Origin: Cohnella sp. WQ 127256
GTDB lineage: Bacteria > Bacillota > Bacilli > Paenibacillales > Paenibacillaceae
Assembly: GCF_024519285.1 (NCBI RefSeq)
Contig: NZ_JAMZCY010000001.1
Coordinates: forward strand, 1,178,001-1,242,000
Length of the DNA stretch: 64,000 nt
Reading direction: 5' to 3'
Position 1 is the first letter of the stretch. Each line of letters opens with the position of its first letter. Both the position numbers and the translations under genes were made by a program. The notes beneath the pieces are model-generated. The model had not been told where the DNA came from and searched no databases. It worked only from the letters and a program-made list of their open reading frames with translations. This document shows, piece by piece, positions 1-9,202 of this stretch.

Positions 1-562
1 GTTCATCCCCTTCATAATCGAAGCCCCATAATTGTTCGATCAGCTGCTCTCTGGAAAACGTTTTACCCGGGTAGCTAGCCAATTTAAATAGAAGTTCGAA
101 TTCTTTAAGCGGAAGAGTAAGCTGTTGGTCTTCGACTTGTACAGTAAAGATGTGGCGATTCAGAACGATGCTTCCGACGGATACGTTCTGAGAGACGGAT
201 ATCCGATAGCGCTTGAGTAATGCCTTCACTCTGGCAACAAGCTCAACTGGCTCGAACGGCTTGACGATATAATCGTCCGTTCCAAGCTGGAAGCCTTTAA
301 GCTTCTGAGTGGTTTCACCTTTGGCGGTTAGCATGATCAAAGGCATCTCATAATGCTCGCGCAGCTCCTGACACAGCTCCCAACCATCCATGTGAGGCAT
401 CATAATGTCGAGGATGACAAGATCAACGGTCGTTGCTTCAAGAAGCTGAAGGGCGTGAGCTCCATTCGTCGCTTCGCAGACATCGAATCCCTCCTGCTCA
501 AGAAAGACTTTCACAAGCTCGCGAATATGCGGATCATCATCTACGACGAGAATTCTAGTCAT
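1..562 (-). CDS. OmpR/PhoB-family response regulator, 3' end outside the window
   Basis: The first 187 residues are visible, starting at the ATG whose complement is at 560-562. The receiver domain begins with ILVVDDDPHIRE (acidic pair), has the phosphoacceptor Asp in DLVILDIMMPHMDG near residue 52, and the conserved Lys in IVKPFEP near residue 100. A winged-helix DNA-binding domain starts near residue 130 and is cut by the window edge. The family is phosphorylated by a membrane histidine kinase, which probably lies just outside. The gene starts 32 bp after the ABC exporter gene on the same strand, with no terminator between them, so the two may be cotranscribed. Target genes cannot be deduced. 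Confidence 0.93.
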   Translation of the reverse strand, partial: MTRILVVDDDPHIRELVKVFLEQEGFDVCEATNGAHALQLLEATTVDLVILDIMMPHMDGWELCQELREHYEMPLIMLTAKGETTQKLKGFQLGTDDYIVKPFEPVELVARVKALLKRYRISVSQNVSVGSIVLNRHIFTVQVEDQQLTLPLKEFELLFKLASYPGKTFSREQLIEQLWGFDYEGDE

Positions 563-594
563 CTGTGACAACTCCTTTATTTTAGAATTAATGA

Positions 595-2370
595 TTAAGT
601 GAACTGTTCCTGATAGCGGAGCTGTTGTTCAGCGAACTCACGATAGAGCTCATGACTGACAACTAACTGCTCATGTGTTCCGATTCCCGTAATCCTACCT
701 TTGTCGAGGAAGATAATCTGATCCGAGTCTACGACGGTGGAGAGGCGATGGGCAATAACCAGTGTCGTTCGACCTTTCATAAGATTGTTGAGGGCTTCCT
801 GTACTACCCGTTCAGATGTACTATCAAGTGCGGAGGTCGCTTCATCTAACATGAGGATCCGCGGATTGCGTAGCAAAGCTCTAGCAATCGCTATCCGTTG
901 ACGTTGTCCACCCGATAGCTTCATTCCTCGTTCACCAACTTCAGTCAGGAAACCATCAGGCAGCTCGTCGATGAATCCATCTGCATAAGCCATTTTAGCA
1001 ACGGCTCTTAACTGCTCATCACTCACTTCGTGATCTAGACCATACGTAATATTTTCGCGGATCGTACCTGACATTAATGGACTTTCTTGAGAGACATACC
1101 CGATCTGGCTTCGCCACGAAGTTATGGAGAAATCTTCAATCGGATGTTGGCCATAGGTGATCGTTCCTTCTTGGGGCTCATAATACCTTTCGATCAGGGA
1201 AAACAAAGATGTCTTGCCACTTCCGCTTGGACCGACTAAAGCTGTCACTTTACCGGAGGGAATGGAGAAGTTGACTTGCTTCAGGATGGGCTCGCCGTTG
1301 TCATAATGGAAGTTAAGATCCTTCAAGAAGATAGCTGCGTCCGTATCTGGAACCTTAGAGCCTCGATCTTGAACCTCTTCCGGTTGGCTGAGAATATCGA
1401 TCATTCTTTCCGTTGCTCCGATTGCTTTCTGCAATTGGGTGAAGAATGAGGTAATTTGACCAAGGGGCATGACAATCTGAATGAGATACAGAATGAATGC
1501 GACAAGCTCACCCGCAGTAATTGATCCGTTGGAAACACGCAAGCCACCGTATCCGATAATAACGACCATTAACGCCATAATGACAATACCCATTAATGGA
1601 CCGATGAAAGCTTGAATCTTTCCTTCGCGAACACCTAGCTTGAACAGCTTGTCTATGCCCGATTTGCCGCGTACATACTCGATGGGTTCGGCATTCGAGG
1701 ATTTCACTAGCCGAACTTCCGAGAGTACTTGAGTAAGGACGGAGGTAAAATTCGCTGTTTCGTTCTGCATGTTACGTGAGATTTGGTGCATCTTCTTGCC
1801 GAGAGGCATCAAGATGATCAAGGTCAGGGGGACAGCGATCAACAGCATTAAAGTCATTTGCCAATCCAATGTGAACAAAATAATGATAGAACCAACGATG
1901 GAAATAATACCCGTAATGAACCCGGACATATGCTCAGAGACGACCTGTTTAACGACATTCGTATCATTGGTCACCCGGCTGATCAAACCACCGGTTTCTT
2001 CTTTGTCATAGTGGGACACGGGCAAATAAAGCAGTTTGCGCCATAGTAAATCGCGCAAGCCGGATAATATTTGCTGACCGAATTTGTTAAGTAGATAGAT
2101 GGATAAGCCACCCGCTACCGTTTGAGCTACGAACACGCAGACGAGTAGAACAATTTGATAAGACTCTAACGAGTCTAAGGAGAATCCATCGACCAAATTT
2201 TTCGTGAACAAGGGGACAAACAAGCCAACTATGGTCGAGATTAAGCTAAACGTGAGTGCAATGACGAGCATAGATTTGGAAGGCTTGGCTTTATTGATAA
2301 GGGTGATAAAGGTTCGCCAATTGATCTTAGGTGGGGTGGAGGGCTGCTCTGACTTCTGAGTTGTAGACAT
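595..2370 (-). CDS. ABC exporter, fused permease and ATPase (BmrA-like)
   Basis: This 591-residue half-transporter works as a dimer in the membrane and exports drugs, lipids or peptides in this family. An ABC transmembrane domain (about residues 30-320) with six hydrophobic helices precedes the nucleotide-binding domain (about 345-580). That domain shows Walker A GPSGSGKTS, the signature LSGGQRQR, Walker B ILMLDEATSALD and the H-loop AHRLST. The motif HYDKEETGGLISRVTND near residue 120 is typical of the LmrA/BmrA/MsbA group. The ATG has a GAGG site upstream. There is no N-terminal peptidase domain, so a bacteriocin-processing role is unlikely. The substrate is unknown. Confidence 0.93.
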   Translation of the reverse strand: MSTTQKSEQPSTPPKINWRTFITLINKAKPSKSMLVIALTFSLISTIVGLFVPLFTKNLVDGFSLDSLESYQIVLLVCVFVAQTVAGGLSIYLLNKFGQQILSGLRDLLWRKLLYLPVSHYDKEETGGLISRVTNDTNVVKQVVSEHMSGFITGIISIVGSIIILFTLDWQMTLMLLIAVPLTLIILMPLGKKMHQISRNMQNETANFTSVLTQVLSEVRLVKSSNAEPIEYVRGKSGIDKLFKLGVREGKIQAFIGPLMGIVIMALMVVIIGYGGLRVSNGSITAGELVAFILYLIQIVMPLGQITSFFTQLQKAIGATERMIDILSQPEEVQDRGSKVPDTDAAIFLKDLNFHYDNGEPILKQVNFSIPSGKVTALVGPSGSGKTSLFSLIERYYEPQEGTITYGQHPIEDFSITSWRSQIGYVSQESPLMSGTIRENITYGLDHEVSDEQLRAVAKMAYADGFIDELPDGFLTEVGERGMKLSGGQRQRIAIARALLRNPRILMLDEATSALDSTSERVVQEALNNLMKGRTTLVIAHRLSTVVDSDQIIFLDKGRITGIGTHEQLVVSHELYREFAEQQLRYQEQFT

Positions 2371-2651
2371 ATTTGAATCCTCATTTCTACTGTAGAATGA
2401 TTAGGATAAGGTTTATTGTTCCATTATGAGGTTTCAATAAGACCAAATCCATCTTTTTACCAACGGAACAGTTTGTATTTGATGAGATCATCATGCATGA
2501 GGTATGTGAACTGAATATGAACGGACGGAAATGGATAGCTTCAAGGTGCGAGAGGAAAGCGGGTACATACACACATGCTAAGGGTTTAAGTCCATGTTAC
2601 AATAAATGAATAAAAGAATAACAAGGTAACTTAGTGGAGGGTAATCATCTT

Positions 2652-3281
2652 ATGTCAGACCAATGGATCAATAATGAACGTCTTTCGGGGCAAATTTCAT
2701 TTCTCGTTGAAATCGACAAGCTAAAATCGGTGCTTCGCAAAACGTTCCTCATAGATAAGAGCCGTCTTGAGAATACCGCGGAGCATAGCTGGCATGTCTC
2801 ATTATTGGCTGTCGTTCTCTTGGAGCATGCGAACGATCCGTCGCTTAATCTTAATCATGTTATCCGAATGCTGCTTCTTCATGATTTGGTGGAAATTGAT
2901 GCGGGTGACACTTTTGCCTATGACACGCAAGGCTATTTGGATAAAGAAGAACGTGAGAATGCGGCTGCTAGAAGGCTATTCGGTTTGCTTCCTGAAGATC
3001 AGCGGGGAGAGTGGATGGAACTGTGGCGTGAGTTTGAGGATGGTGTAACCTACGAAGCGAAATACGCTGCAGCATTGGATCGGCTTCATCCGGTTATCCA
3101 TAACTACTACACAGGCGGCGTCAGCTGGAAAAACAATGGGATTGTCAAATCCCAAGTATTAAAAAGGCTTGAACCTGTTCGGGAAGTTTCGGATACTTTG
3201 TGGAAATTTACGTTAGAAATTTTGCAAAGATCGATTGCTCAAGGCATCTTGCTAGATGACCCGGTAACCGAGGAGGAATAA
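2652..3281 (+). CDS. HD-domain hydrolase (YfbR/HDDC2-type)
   Basis: A 209-residue soluble protein with the HD phosphohydrolase metal-site pattern: H in NTAEHSWHVS, the HD pair in MLLLHDLVEIDAGD, and a later Asp in ALDRLHPV. Relatives such as YfbR and HDDC2 are 5'-deoxynucleotidases; the exact substrate here is inferred only from overall resemblance. I start at ATG 2652 because GGAGG at 2636-2640 sits 11 nt upstream; the GTG at 2634 would overlap that ribosome binding site. It is followed after 3 nt by the GNAT gene and then vanW-like, forming a three-gene operon. Confidence 0.85.
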   Translation: MSDQWINNERLSGQISFLVEIDKLKSVLRKTFLIDKSRLENTAEHSWHVSLLAVVLLEHANDPSLNLNHVIRMLLLHDLVEIDAGDTFAYDTQGYLDKEERENAAARRLFGLLPEDQRGEWMELWREFEDGVTYEAKYAAALDRLHPVIHNYYTGGVSWKNNGIVKSQVLKRLEPVREVSDTLWKFTLEILQRSIAQGILLDDPVTEEE

Positions 3282-3284
3282 TCG

Positions 3285-3836
3285 ATGTCGCGTTTACAAG
3301 GTACCCATATTATGCTTAGAGAATACCGTCAGGACGATCTACCCTGGATTCGCGAATGGGTGAATGATCCTGAGATTGTGCAGCATCTATCAGATATCTT
3401 CTTATACCCTCATGCGTTGGAAGCGACTGAGGCATATTTGGACGCGATGCTCGAGGGGAACTCAGACAGCAGGGGCTTCGTTATCGCAGACTTGTCTACT
3501 GAGGCATATATCGGACAAGTGAACCTAGACTCCATCGATTGGAAAAATCGGGTTGCGCGCGTAGGTATTGTGATCGGCTCATCTGAACAGATGGGACGCG
3601 GATATGGGACAGAGGCGATGAAGCTGCTTATTTCATTCGCTTTCCTAGAGATGAACTTGAATCGAATTGAGCTTGAGGTGTATGACTTTAATGAGCGTGC
3701 GATTCGGAGCTATCTCGCCTGCGGTTTTGTTCAGGAGGGGAGGCTTAGGGAGCGACAATATAAGAAGGGCCGTTATTGGGATGTTATTCAGATGGGCATT
3801 CTGAAATCGGATTGGAAGGGAGTCGTCTATCCTTGA
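3285..3836 (+). CDS. GNAT-family N-acetyltransferase (RimJ/RimL-type)
   Basis: A 183-residue protein with the GNAT fold running through its whole length. The acetyl-CoA loop is visible as SSEQMGRGYGTEAM near residues 100-115, followed by the typical FLEMNLNRIELEVYDFNERAIRSYLACGF helix-strand pattern, given here only as a description of motif A/B order. Members acetylate ribosomal protein N-termini, antibiotics or small amines; nothing points to one substrate. It begins 3 nt after the HD hydrolase stop, and its own TGA overlaps the TTG start of the next gene. Confidence 0.9.
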   Translation: MSRLQGTHIMLREYRQDDLPWIREWVNDPEIVQHLSDIFLYPHALEATEAYLDAMLEGNSDSRGFVIADLSTEAYIGQVNLDSIDWKNRVARVGIVIGSSEQMGRGYGTEAMKLLISFAFLEMNLNRIELEVYDFNERAIRSYLACGFVQEGRLRERQYKKGRYWDVIQMGILKSDWKGVVYP

Positions 3837-4693
3837 TTCCACAATTACGACCGATTCCACGCTCGCCAATCCGACTCCGTCTTGGCAAATGGGCTTATAC
3901 ATCGCAACGTTATATAGTATGGATATTCGGTAAGATGAAGTTTGCAAGAAGAATAAATGAGAGCACGCTTCCGCATGTTGTCATGCAGCATCGAACACCT
4001 TTATTGAGGAAGCTGGCAGACACCGATATGTGGCTACAGCGCAATAAAATTGTTAATCTTTCGATCGCCGTCCCACGCTTAAACCTTGTTGTTATACGGC
4101 CTGGGGAGACATTCTCTTACTGGCGATTGTTAGGTAAGCCTACTCGACGCAAGGGATATGTGGATGGCATGATCTTGTTCTGTGGTGAAGTGCGATCAGG
4201 AGTCGCAGGTGGATTGTGCCAGCTGTCTAATTTAATCTATTGGATGACCTTACATACAGATTTAACAATTACTGAGCGCCATCGTCACAGCTATGATGTA
4301 TTTCCGGATGCAAGTCGAACCCAGCCGTTCGGAAGCGGGGCGACTTGCTCTTACAATTATCGAGATTTGCAGATCACGAACAACACTTCGACAACCTATC
4401 AATTGTGCCTTCGTCTGGATCAAGAGTACTTGCATGGGAGTTGGCTAGCTGAACAGCCTTCACGTTATCAGTATGTGGTGAAGGAACGGGATCACACGAT
4501 CACATCTGAGCCTTGGGGAGGGTATGTTCGGCACAATAGGCTATATCGGGATGTCTATTCGCGCGATGGGGAATGGCTGAGAGAAGAGGAAATAACGGAA
4601 AATCACGCATTAATGATGTATTCACCTTTATTGCATGCTACTTCAAGTGAGCCGCTAGAGGGTTTAAAGGTAGACAAATTGAAGAAATCATAA
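3833..4693 (+). CDS. VanW-family protein
   Basis: A 286-residue protein resembling VanW, the accessory protein of unknown function in vanB-type glycopeptide resistance clusters, and its chromosomal relatives. The family pattern is visible: INESTLPHVV, then LNLVVIRPGETFSYWRLLG, then the glycine-rich GVAGGLCQLSNLIYW and ERHRHSYDVFPD. I start at TTG 3833: it overlaps the upstream TGA as TTGA and has GGAAGGGAG 10 nt upstream, which suggests translational coupling. Longer in-frame starts would overlap the GNAT gene. No vanA/vanB-type ligase genes are present, so a resistance role should not be assumed. Confidence 0.85.
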   Translation: MIPQLRPIPRSPIRLRLGKWAYTSQRYIVWIFGKMKFARRINESTLPHVVMQHRTPLLRKLADTDMWLQRNKIVNLSIAVPRLNLVVIRPGETFSYWRLLGKPTRRKGYVDGMILFCGEVRSGVAGGLCQLSNLIYWMTLHTDLTITERHRHSYDVFPDASRTQPFGSGATCSYNYRDLQITNNTSTTYQLCLRLDQEYLHGSWLAEQPSRYQYVVKERDHTITSEPWGGYVRHNRLYRDVYSRDGEWLREEEITENHALMMYSPLLHATSSEPLEGLKVDKLKKS

Positions 4694-4714
4694 TCATCTA
4701 TTAACAAAATTTGT

Positions 4715-4747
4715 GAAAGCGCATCCAGCAATTGGGTGCGCTTTCTT
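4715..4747 (+). terminator. Rho-independent terminator after the vanW-like gene
   Basis: A 12-bp stem (GAAAGCGCATCC with GGGTGCGCTTTC, one G:U) with a short loop ends in CTTTCTT. It closes the HD-GNAT-VanW operon. Confidence 0.75.
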
Positions 4748-4832
4748 CGATATGTGTAAATCTCAGTTACTCATCTTTATAATTCAGATGTTTTCAATAG
4801 TTTGTGGGATATTCTGAGGTCGTACCCCGAGA

Positions 4833-4838
4833 TATAAT
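4833..4838 (+). promoter_or_regulatory. candidate -10 box of the GH130-ABC operon
   Basis: TATAAT lies 79 bp before the GH130 start in the gap after the terminator. No convincing -35 box is seen at 16-18 bp, so the promoter may depend on an activator, for instance the YesN-type regulator encoded downstream. This is an inference. Confidence 0.35.
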
Positions 4839-4916
4839 GTGTTGTAAGAAAGACGGATTGAATTTATTGATGAACTTTAACAAACTCGGGATTTACTCAT
4901 TTAAGGAGGACATTAC

Positions 4917-5933
4917 ATGAAAATCACAAGACATCCGAACAACCCAATCGTTGTTCCAGGCCTTTTTGAATGGCGTAAAGTAACTGTATTTAACCCAGCA
5001 GTCATTATCGACAATGATAAGTTTTACATGATTGAAAGAACTGCGGGGTCACTGACTCCATGCAAAAACTTCCTTGGTCTCTTGGAAAGTGATGATGGCG
5101 TCAACTTCACTCACGTGAAGGACGAGCCGGTTGTTACACCAGATCAACTTGGTTTCCCTTATGGAAGCGTTCAAGATCCACGCATAGTGAAGATTGACGA
5201 TACTTTCTACCTGAACTACGCACTTCGTCCTTGTGCCATGAATTATTATCCGACAGGCGCAGGAATCCCAGAGCGCTCCATTCCCCAATATCCAGACGGA
5301 TGGGGAGAGAAAGAGGAGCATTGGTTAACTCGTTCCGGAATTATGACCTCTAAGGACCTTATTAATTGGGAGTATCTCTGCGATACAACTCCACTTGAGA
5401 TCAATGACCGTGACAACATTCTATTCCCTGAGAAAATCAATGGGAAATTCGCTCTTCTACGTCGTCCAGAAGAATATGTTGGCGAAGCTTATGGTACGGA
5501 AAAAGCAGCGATGTGGATCAGCTACTCCGATGATCTCATCAACTGGGATGAGCCTAAATTGCTTGCAAAAGCAGAGAATCAAAGCTGGGAGTCCAAAAAA
5601 ATTGGCGGATCAACGCCTCCGGTTCGCACGGACAAGGGTTGGTTAGTCCTGTACCACGGTGTGGATAGTGAAACCGTATACCGTGTAGGAGCACTACTGC
5701 TTGATCTGGAAAATCCAGAAATTGTTATTGCAAGAACGAATAATTTTATTATGGAGCCAGAAACCTATTACGAAAAATTCGGTTTTCAAATTCCGAATGT
5801 TATTTTCCCGACAGGTAACGTGGTAAAAGACGGATTGCTATACATTTACTACGGTGTTACAGATACAGCAATCGCATTGGCTACTGTTCCTTTGGATGAT
5901 TTGGTTGAGTATATCCTTAACGAACCACAGTAA
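4917..5933 (+). CDS. GH130-family glycoside phosphorylase/hydrolase
   Basis: A 338-residue cytoplasmic protein without signal peptide. It shows the five-bladed propeller pattern of GH130: FNPAVIIDNDKFYMIERTAG, the GSVQDPRIVKIDDTFYLNY segment carrying the catalytic Asp, and the late FPTGNVV and YYGVTDTAIALATV strands. GH130 enzymes are mainly phosphorylases of beta-1,2- or beta-1,4-mannosides, some being hydrolases; which applies here cannot be read from the sequence. Start ATG 4917 follows AAGGAGG. It is the first gene of an operon with a sugar ABC transporter, a YesMN pair and a GH3 enzyme, which supports a role in using imported mannose-containing oligosaccharides. Confidence 0.9.
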   Translation: MKITRHPNNPIVVPGLFEWRKVTVFNPAVIIDNDKFYMIERTAGSLTPCKNFLGLLESDDGVNFTHVKDEPVVTPDQLGFPYGSVQDPRIVKIDDTFYLNYALRPCAMNYYPTGAGIPERSIPQYPDGWGEKEEHWLTRSGIMTSKDLINWEYLCDTTPLEINDRDNILFPEKINGKFALLRRPEEYVGEAYGTEKAAMWISYSDDLINWDEPKLLAKAENQSWESKKIGGSTPPVRTDKGWLVLYHGVDSETVYRVGALLLDLENPEIVIARTNNFIMEPETYYEKFGFQIPNVIFPTGNVVKDGLLYIYYGVTDTAIALATVPLDDLVEYILNEPQ

Positions 5934-5994
5934 TGATCATTGTTTCATCGCATATAGAGCCAAATAGCAAACACTACAGAAAAGAGGGCATAAG

Positions 5995-7299
5995 ATGAAA
6001 ACAACTAAGAACATGAAGAAAACGTTGCTTATCGGTTCAGTTGCACTATTAACGCTTGTAACAGCGGCATGTGGAAACAGCAATAATGCTAATAAAGGTT
6101 CTGCCGATGGTGAGAAAGTAACATTGAACATGATGCATCCTTGGACTTCCCCGAACGTTGACAATGAAGTATACAAGGCGCGAATTGCTGCATTCGAGAA
6201 ACTCCATCCAGAAATCACCATTAAACAAGATGGTGTTGCTGCTGCTCAATACAAAACAAAGCTGAGAACACTTGCAGCAGCTAATAACCTGTCCGACATT
6301 AATGTCGTTTGGCCGGGTGCAGATCTTGAGCCACTTGTAGCAGGTAACCTGCTTATGCCAATTGATTCCGAAATGGCTAACTGGAGCTCTATTTTATCAA
6401 CAGAAGCACTTGCTGGCTTCAATCAAGGCGGAAAGCAATATGCGATTCCAACGAAACAAACGTTTGTTGATATCATTTACTACAATAAAGAAATGTTTGC
6501 AAAAGTCGGCTATGACACATTCCCAGAAACGTACGATCAGTTCATAGATGCGATTAAGAAGCTCAAGGATTCCGGTATCACTCCTATTTCCTTAGGTAAC
6601 AAAGAGCAATGGCCGCTTCAATCGTCATACTTGTCAGCGATCCAAGAACGTTTCGTTGGCAGTGACTTCCTGGCGAAGGTAATGAACAAGGAAGCGAAGT
6701 TCACGGATCCAGAATACGTTAAAGCACTTGGTGTAATCGAAGAATTATCAAAGCTGAAAGCATTTAACACAGATGCGAACAATATGGATTCCGTACAAGG
6801 ACAAGATTATTTCATTCAAGGCAAGGCAGCAATGCACATTTCTTCTTCTACTGTAGACTCCAGAATTCGGATTACGAATGAAGAAGGAAATAAATTCGGT
6901 ATTGCTCTATTCCCTAGCGTAACGGGTGGACTAGGCGATGCTAAGAAAAGCTCTGGAGTTGCTCAGTACGGAATTGCAATTTCAAGTGATTTAGATGAGA
7001 AACAAAAAGCTGCAGCACTTGAATTCATGAAGTTCTTCGTTAATGAGGATCTTTACAAAGAATTGATAAGCAAAGGTGTAGTCGTTCCTGCCAAAGTAGA
7101 TGTTCCTGCTGACGCTAGCGAATACTTGAAAGAAATGATTGCTCTTACAAGCAATGGAACTTCACCAGTATTCGATAGCATTATCCCGACACAAGTGACA
7201 TCCGTTATGCAAAACGGACTTCAAGCGATTACAGTTGGCAGAATGACGCCTGAGCAATTGGCTAAAGATGTACAAGCTGCTCTGGATGGCATGAAGTAA
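5995..7299 (+). CDS. sugar ABC transporter substrate-binding lipoprotein
   Basis: A 434-residue extracellular solute-binding protein of the CUT1 oligosaccharide type. A signal peptide with the lipobox LVTAAC places the lipid-anchored Cys near residue 24. The mature part shows the usual features: LNMMHPWTS at the first strand, AAFEKLHPEI, YAIPTKQTFVDIIYYNKEMF at the hinge, and FIQGKAAMHISSS. It delivers sugar to the two permeases encoded next. The ATPase is not encoded here; Firmicute CUT1 systems often share MsmX-type ATPases encoded elsewhere. A hairpin separates it from the permease genes. Confidence 0.94.
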   Translation: MKTTKNMKKTLLIGSVALLTLVTAACGNSNNANKGSADGEKVTLNMMHPWTSPNVDNEVYKARIAAFEKLHPEITIKQDGVAAAQYKTKLRTLAAANNLSDINVVWPGADLEPLVAGNLLMPIDSEMANWSSILSTEALAGFNQGGKQYAIPTKQTFVDIIYYNKEMFAKVGYDTFPETYDQFIDAIKKLKDSGITPISLGNKEQWPLQSSYLSAIQERFVGSDFLAKVMNKEAKFTDPEYVKALGVIEELSKLKAFNTDANNMDSVQGQDYFIQGKAAMHISSSTVDSRIRITNEEGNKFGIALFPSVTGGLGDAKKSSGVAQYGIAISSDLDEKQKAAALEFMKFFVNEDLYKELISKGVVVPAKVDVPADASEYLKEMIALTSNGTSPVFDSIIPTQVTSVMQNGLQAITVGRMTPEQLAKDVQAALDGMK

Positions 7300-7362
7300 T
7301 TAATCGCATCTGAGATTTAGTTAGATGAATATACCGCTTGCCTTATGAAAACGGTTAGGAAC

Positions 7363-7390
7363 GAAGAAAACCCCAGAGAGGGTTTTCTTC
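7363..7390 (+). terminator. intra-operon hairpin between binding-protein and permease genes
   Basis: A perfect 11-bp stem (GAAGAAAACCC with GGGTTTTCTTC) and a 6-nt loop lie 64 bp after the binding-protein stop. No clean U-run follows (ATTCCTAC), so it may act as a 3'-end stabiliser or partial terminator that favours the binding protein over the permeases. Confidence 0.65.
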
Positions 7391-7436
7391 ATTCCTACAG
7401 CTAATAGTTGGCAGGATTGGAAAAGGAGGAATCTCT

Positions 7437-8309
7437 TTGCACACTCTTAAAGGGACGAAATATGCGATTTTTTTCGGTCTATTGCCTGCACTAATCATTT
7501 ACTTAGGGATCGCTGTTGTTCCTATCGGAATGTCTGCTTATTATTCGTTCATGAATTGGGATGGAATCCACCCCATGACGTTTACGGGCTTCGACAACTT
7601 TACTGAAATATTTAAGGATAGCATCTTCTGGCTATCTGTTAAGAACAACATGATTATTCTTCTAACAGGCGTGCTCGGGCAAATTCCACTCGGATTGCTA
7701 CTTGCTCTTCTTCTTAACCGCAGTATGAAGGGTGCAGGATTTTTCCGGACAATCGGATTTCTACCTGTCGTTATCTCATCCGTTATGGTTTCGTTAATAT
7801 TTGGTACCGTGTACAACACGGAATACGGCTTACTGAATAGCATACTCGGTTCTGTTGGTTTAGACAGCTGGCAGCAAAATTGGCTCGGAGATACAAAATG
7901 GTCCATGTTCTCCATAAGCGTAGCTTACATTTGGCAGAACTGTGGTTTCTTTATGGTCATCTTCCTTGCAGCATTACAAAATATTCCGAACGAAGTGAAT
8001 GAGGCTGCTGAGCTTGATGGAGCCAGTGGGTTAAATAAAGTCATGCGGATTACGATTCCGATGATTCGCGGCACTATTCTTATTGCAGTCGTATTTAGCA
8101 TAAGTAACTCATTCCGCGTGTTTGATCTCATTCAAATTATGACCGGAGGCGGACCTGCACATGCAACAGAGGTTATGACGGTGTACATGTATAACAATGC
8201 CTTCGTGAATATGCGTTTCGGTTACGGGAGTGCCGTGTCCGTCTTAATTCTCATTTTCAGTCTCATTGTCGTCACTATCGTTAATCGTCTGGGCAAAGAG
8301 AAGGCTTAA
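7437..8309 (+). CDS. sugar ABC transporter permease, MalF/UgpA type
   Basis: A 290-residue integral membrane protein with six predicted helices. The EAA loop that contacts the ATPase is clear: EVNEAAELDGASGLNKVMRI, near residues 180-205. The first helix starts at once (YAIFFGLLPALIIYLGIAVVP). The start is TTG 7437, with AAAGGAGGA 7-8 nt upstream. It pairs with the following permease to form the membrane channel for the GH130/GH3 operon substrate. Confidence 0.93.
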   Translation: MHTLKGTKYAIFFGLLPALIIYLGIAVVPIGMSAYYSFMNWDGIHPMTFTGFDNFTEIFKDSIFWLSVKNNMIILLTGVLGQIPLGLLLALLLNRSMKGAGFFRTIGFLPVVISSVMVSLIFGTVYNTEYGLLNSILGSVGLDSWQQNWLGDTKWSMFSISVAYIWQNCGFFMVIFLAALQNIPNEVNEAAELDGASGLNKVMRITIPMIRGTILIAVVFSISNSFRVFDLIQIMTGGGPAHATEVMTVYMYNNAFVNMRFGYGSAVSVLILIFSLIVVTIVNRLGKEKA

Positions 8310-8328
8310 AGAAAGGGGGTATACCCTG

Positions 8329-9159
8329 ATGGAAAAGAAATCAGGTTTGTTCCGAACACTTGTTTATGCTTTTCTAAGCATGTTCGCTATAATTAATATT
8401 TTTCCGATTTTCTGGATGATCGTCAATTCGTTTAAGACAGAGCAAGAATATTCCGGTAACCCGTTCTCGTTTCCTAAGGTTCTTCAGTTCTCGAATTACT
8501 CCAAAGCTTGGGAAGTCGCGAATATGAATACTTATTTTGTAAATAGTATCATTATCACATTCGCATCGTTGATCGTGACCGTACTCCTTGGTGCGCTTGC
8601 CGCTTATTTCTTATCCAGGTTTGAGTTTAAGCTTCGGGGCTTCACCTATGGATTGTTCCTGCTAGGAATGCTCGTGCCGATTCATGCCACACTTATTCCT
8701 ATCTTCATGATTATGAAAAATATTAATTTGCTGGACACCTATTTATCGCTTATTTTGCCTTATACGGCATTTCACTTATCTTTAACGATTTTTATCCTTG
8801 AAGGCTTTATGCGAGGTTTTCCACGGGACTTGGAAGAATCAGGCGTTATGGATGGAGCCGGAGTATTCCGCATTTTCTGGTCGATCATTTTACCGATTAC
8901 AAGACCAGCACTTGCTACCGTAATTATTCTTAACTTTATTTATAATTGGAACGAATTCTTGTTCGCGCTAGTACTGATCAGTTCATCAGCTCTCAAAACA
9001 TTACCGCTTGGACTCGCTAATTTCGTTGGTGTTGAAACCGCTAGCCTCACGCTTCAGATGGCAGCACTTACGATTGCGCTTGTCCCAATTCTCATTTTCT
9101 ACCTACTGCTTCAGAAGCAGCTTGTTAACGGGATGACTGCAGGTTCTGTAAAGGGATAA
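8329..9159 (+). CDS. sugar ABC transporter permease, MalG/UgpE type
   Basis: A 276-residue membrane protein with six helices and the EAA loop DLEESGVMDGAGVFRIFW, and the typical C-terminal motif LVNGMTAGSVKG of CUT1 MalG-type subunits. I start at ATG 8329, preceded by AAAGGGGG; a longer frame runs back into the previous gene without a ribosome binding site. The gap to the upstream permease gene is 19 bp, indicating cotranscription. Confidence 0.93.
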   Translation: MEKKSGLFRTLVYAFLSMFAIINIFPIFWMIVNSFKTEQEYSGNPFSFPKVLQFSNYSKAWEVANMNTYFVNSIIITFASLIVTVLLGALAAYFLSRFEFKLRGFTYGLFLLGMLVPIHATLIPIFMIMKNINLLDTYLSLILPYTAFHLSLTIFILEGFMRGFPRDLEESGVMDGAGVFRIFWSIILPITRPALATVIILNFIYNWNEFLFALVLISSSALKTLPLGLANFVGVETASLTLQMAALTIALVPILIFYLLLQKQLVNGMTAGSVKG

Positions 9160-9202
9160 ATTACGGATACCCGTATTGGCCCGACAATGAAGGAGATGGG
9201 CC

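Noticed and set aside
2387-2572. 61-codon minus-strand ORF before the HD hydrolase gene
   Set aside because: No ribosome site, unusual composition, and it covers the promoter region of the neighbouring genes.
3833-4693. Glycopeptide resistance cluster suggested by the VanW-like gene
   Set aside because: No D-Ala ligase, VanH, VanX or VanRS gene lies nearby, and VanW-like proteins are common outside resistance clusters.
4714-4727. Catabolite-responsive (cre) site TGAAAGCGCATCCA
   Set aside because: It resembles the cre consensus, but it is one arm of the terminator hairpin, which explains the sequence more simply.
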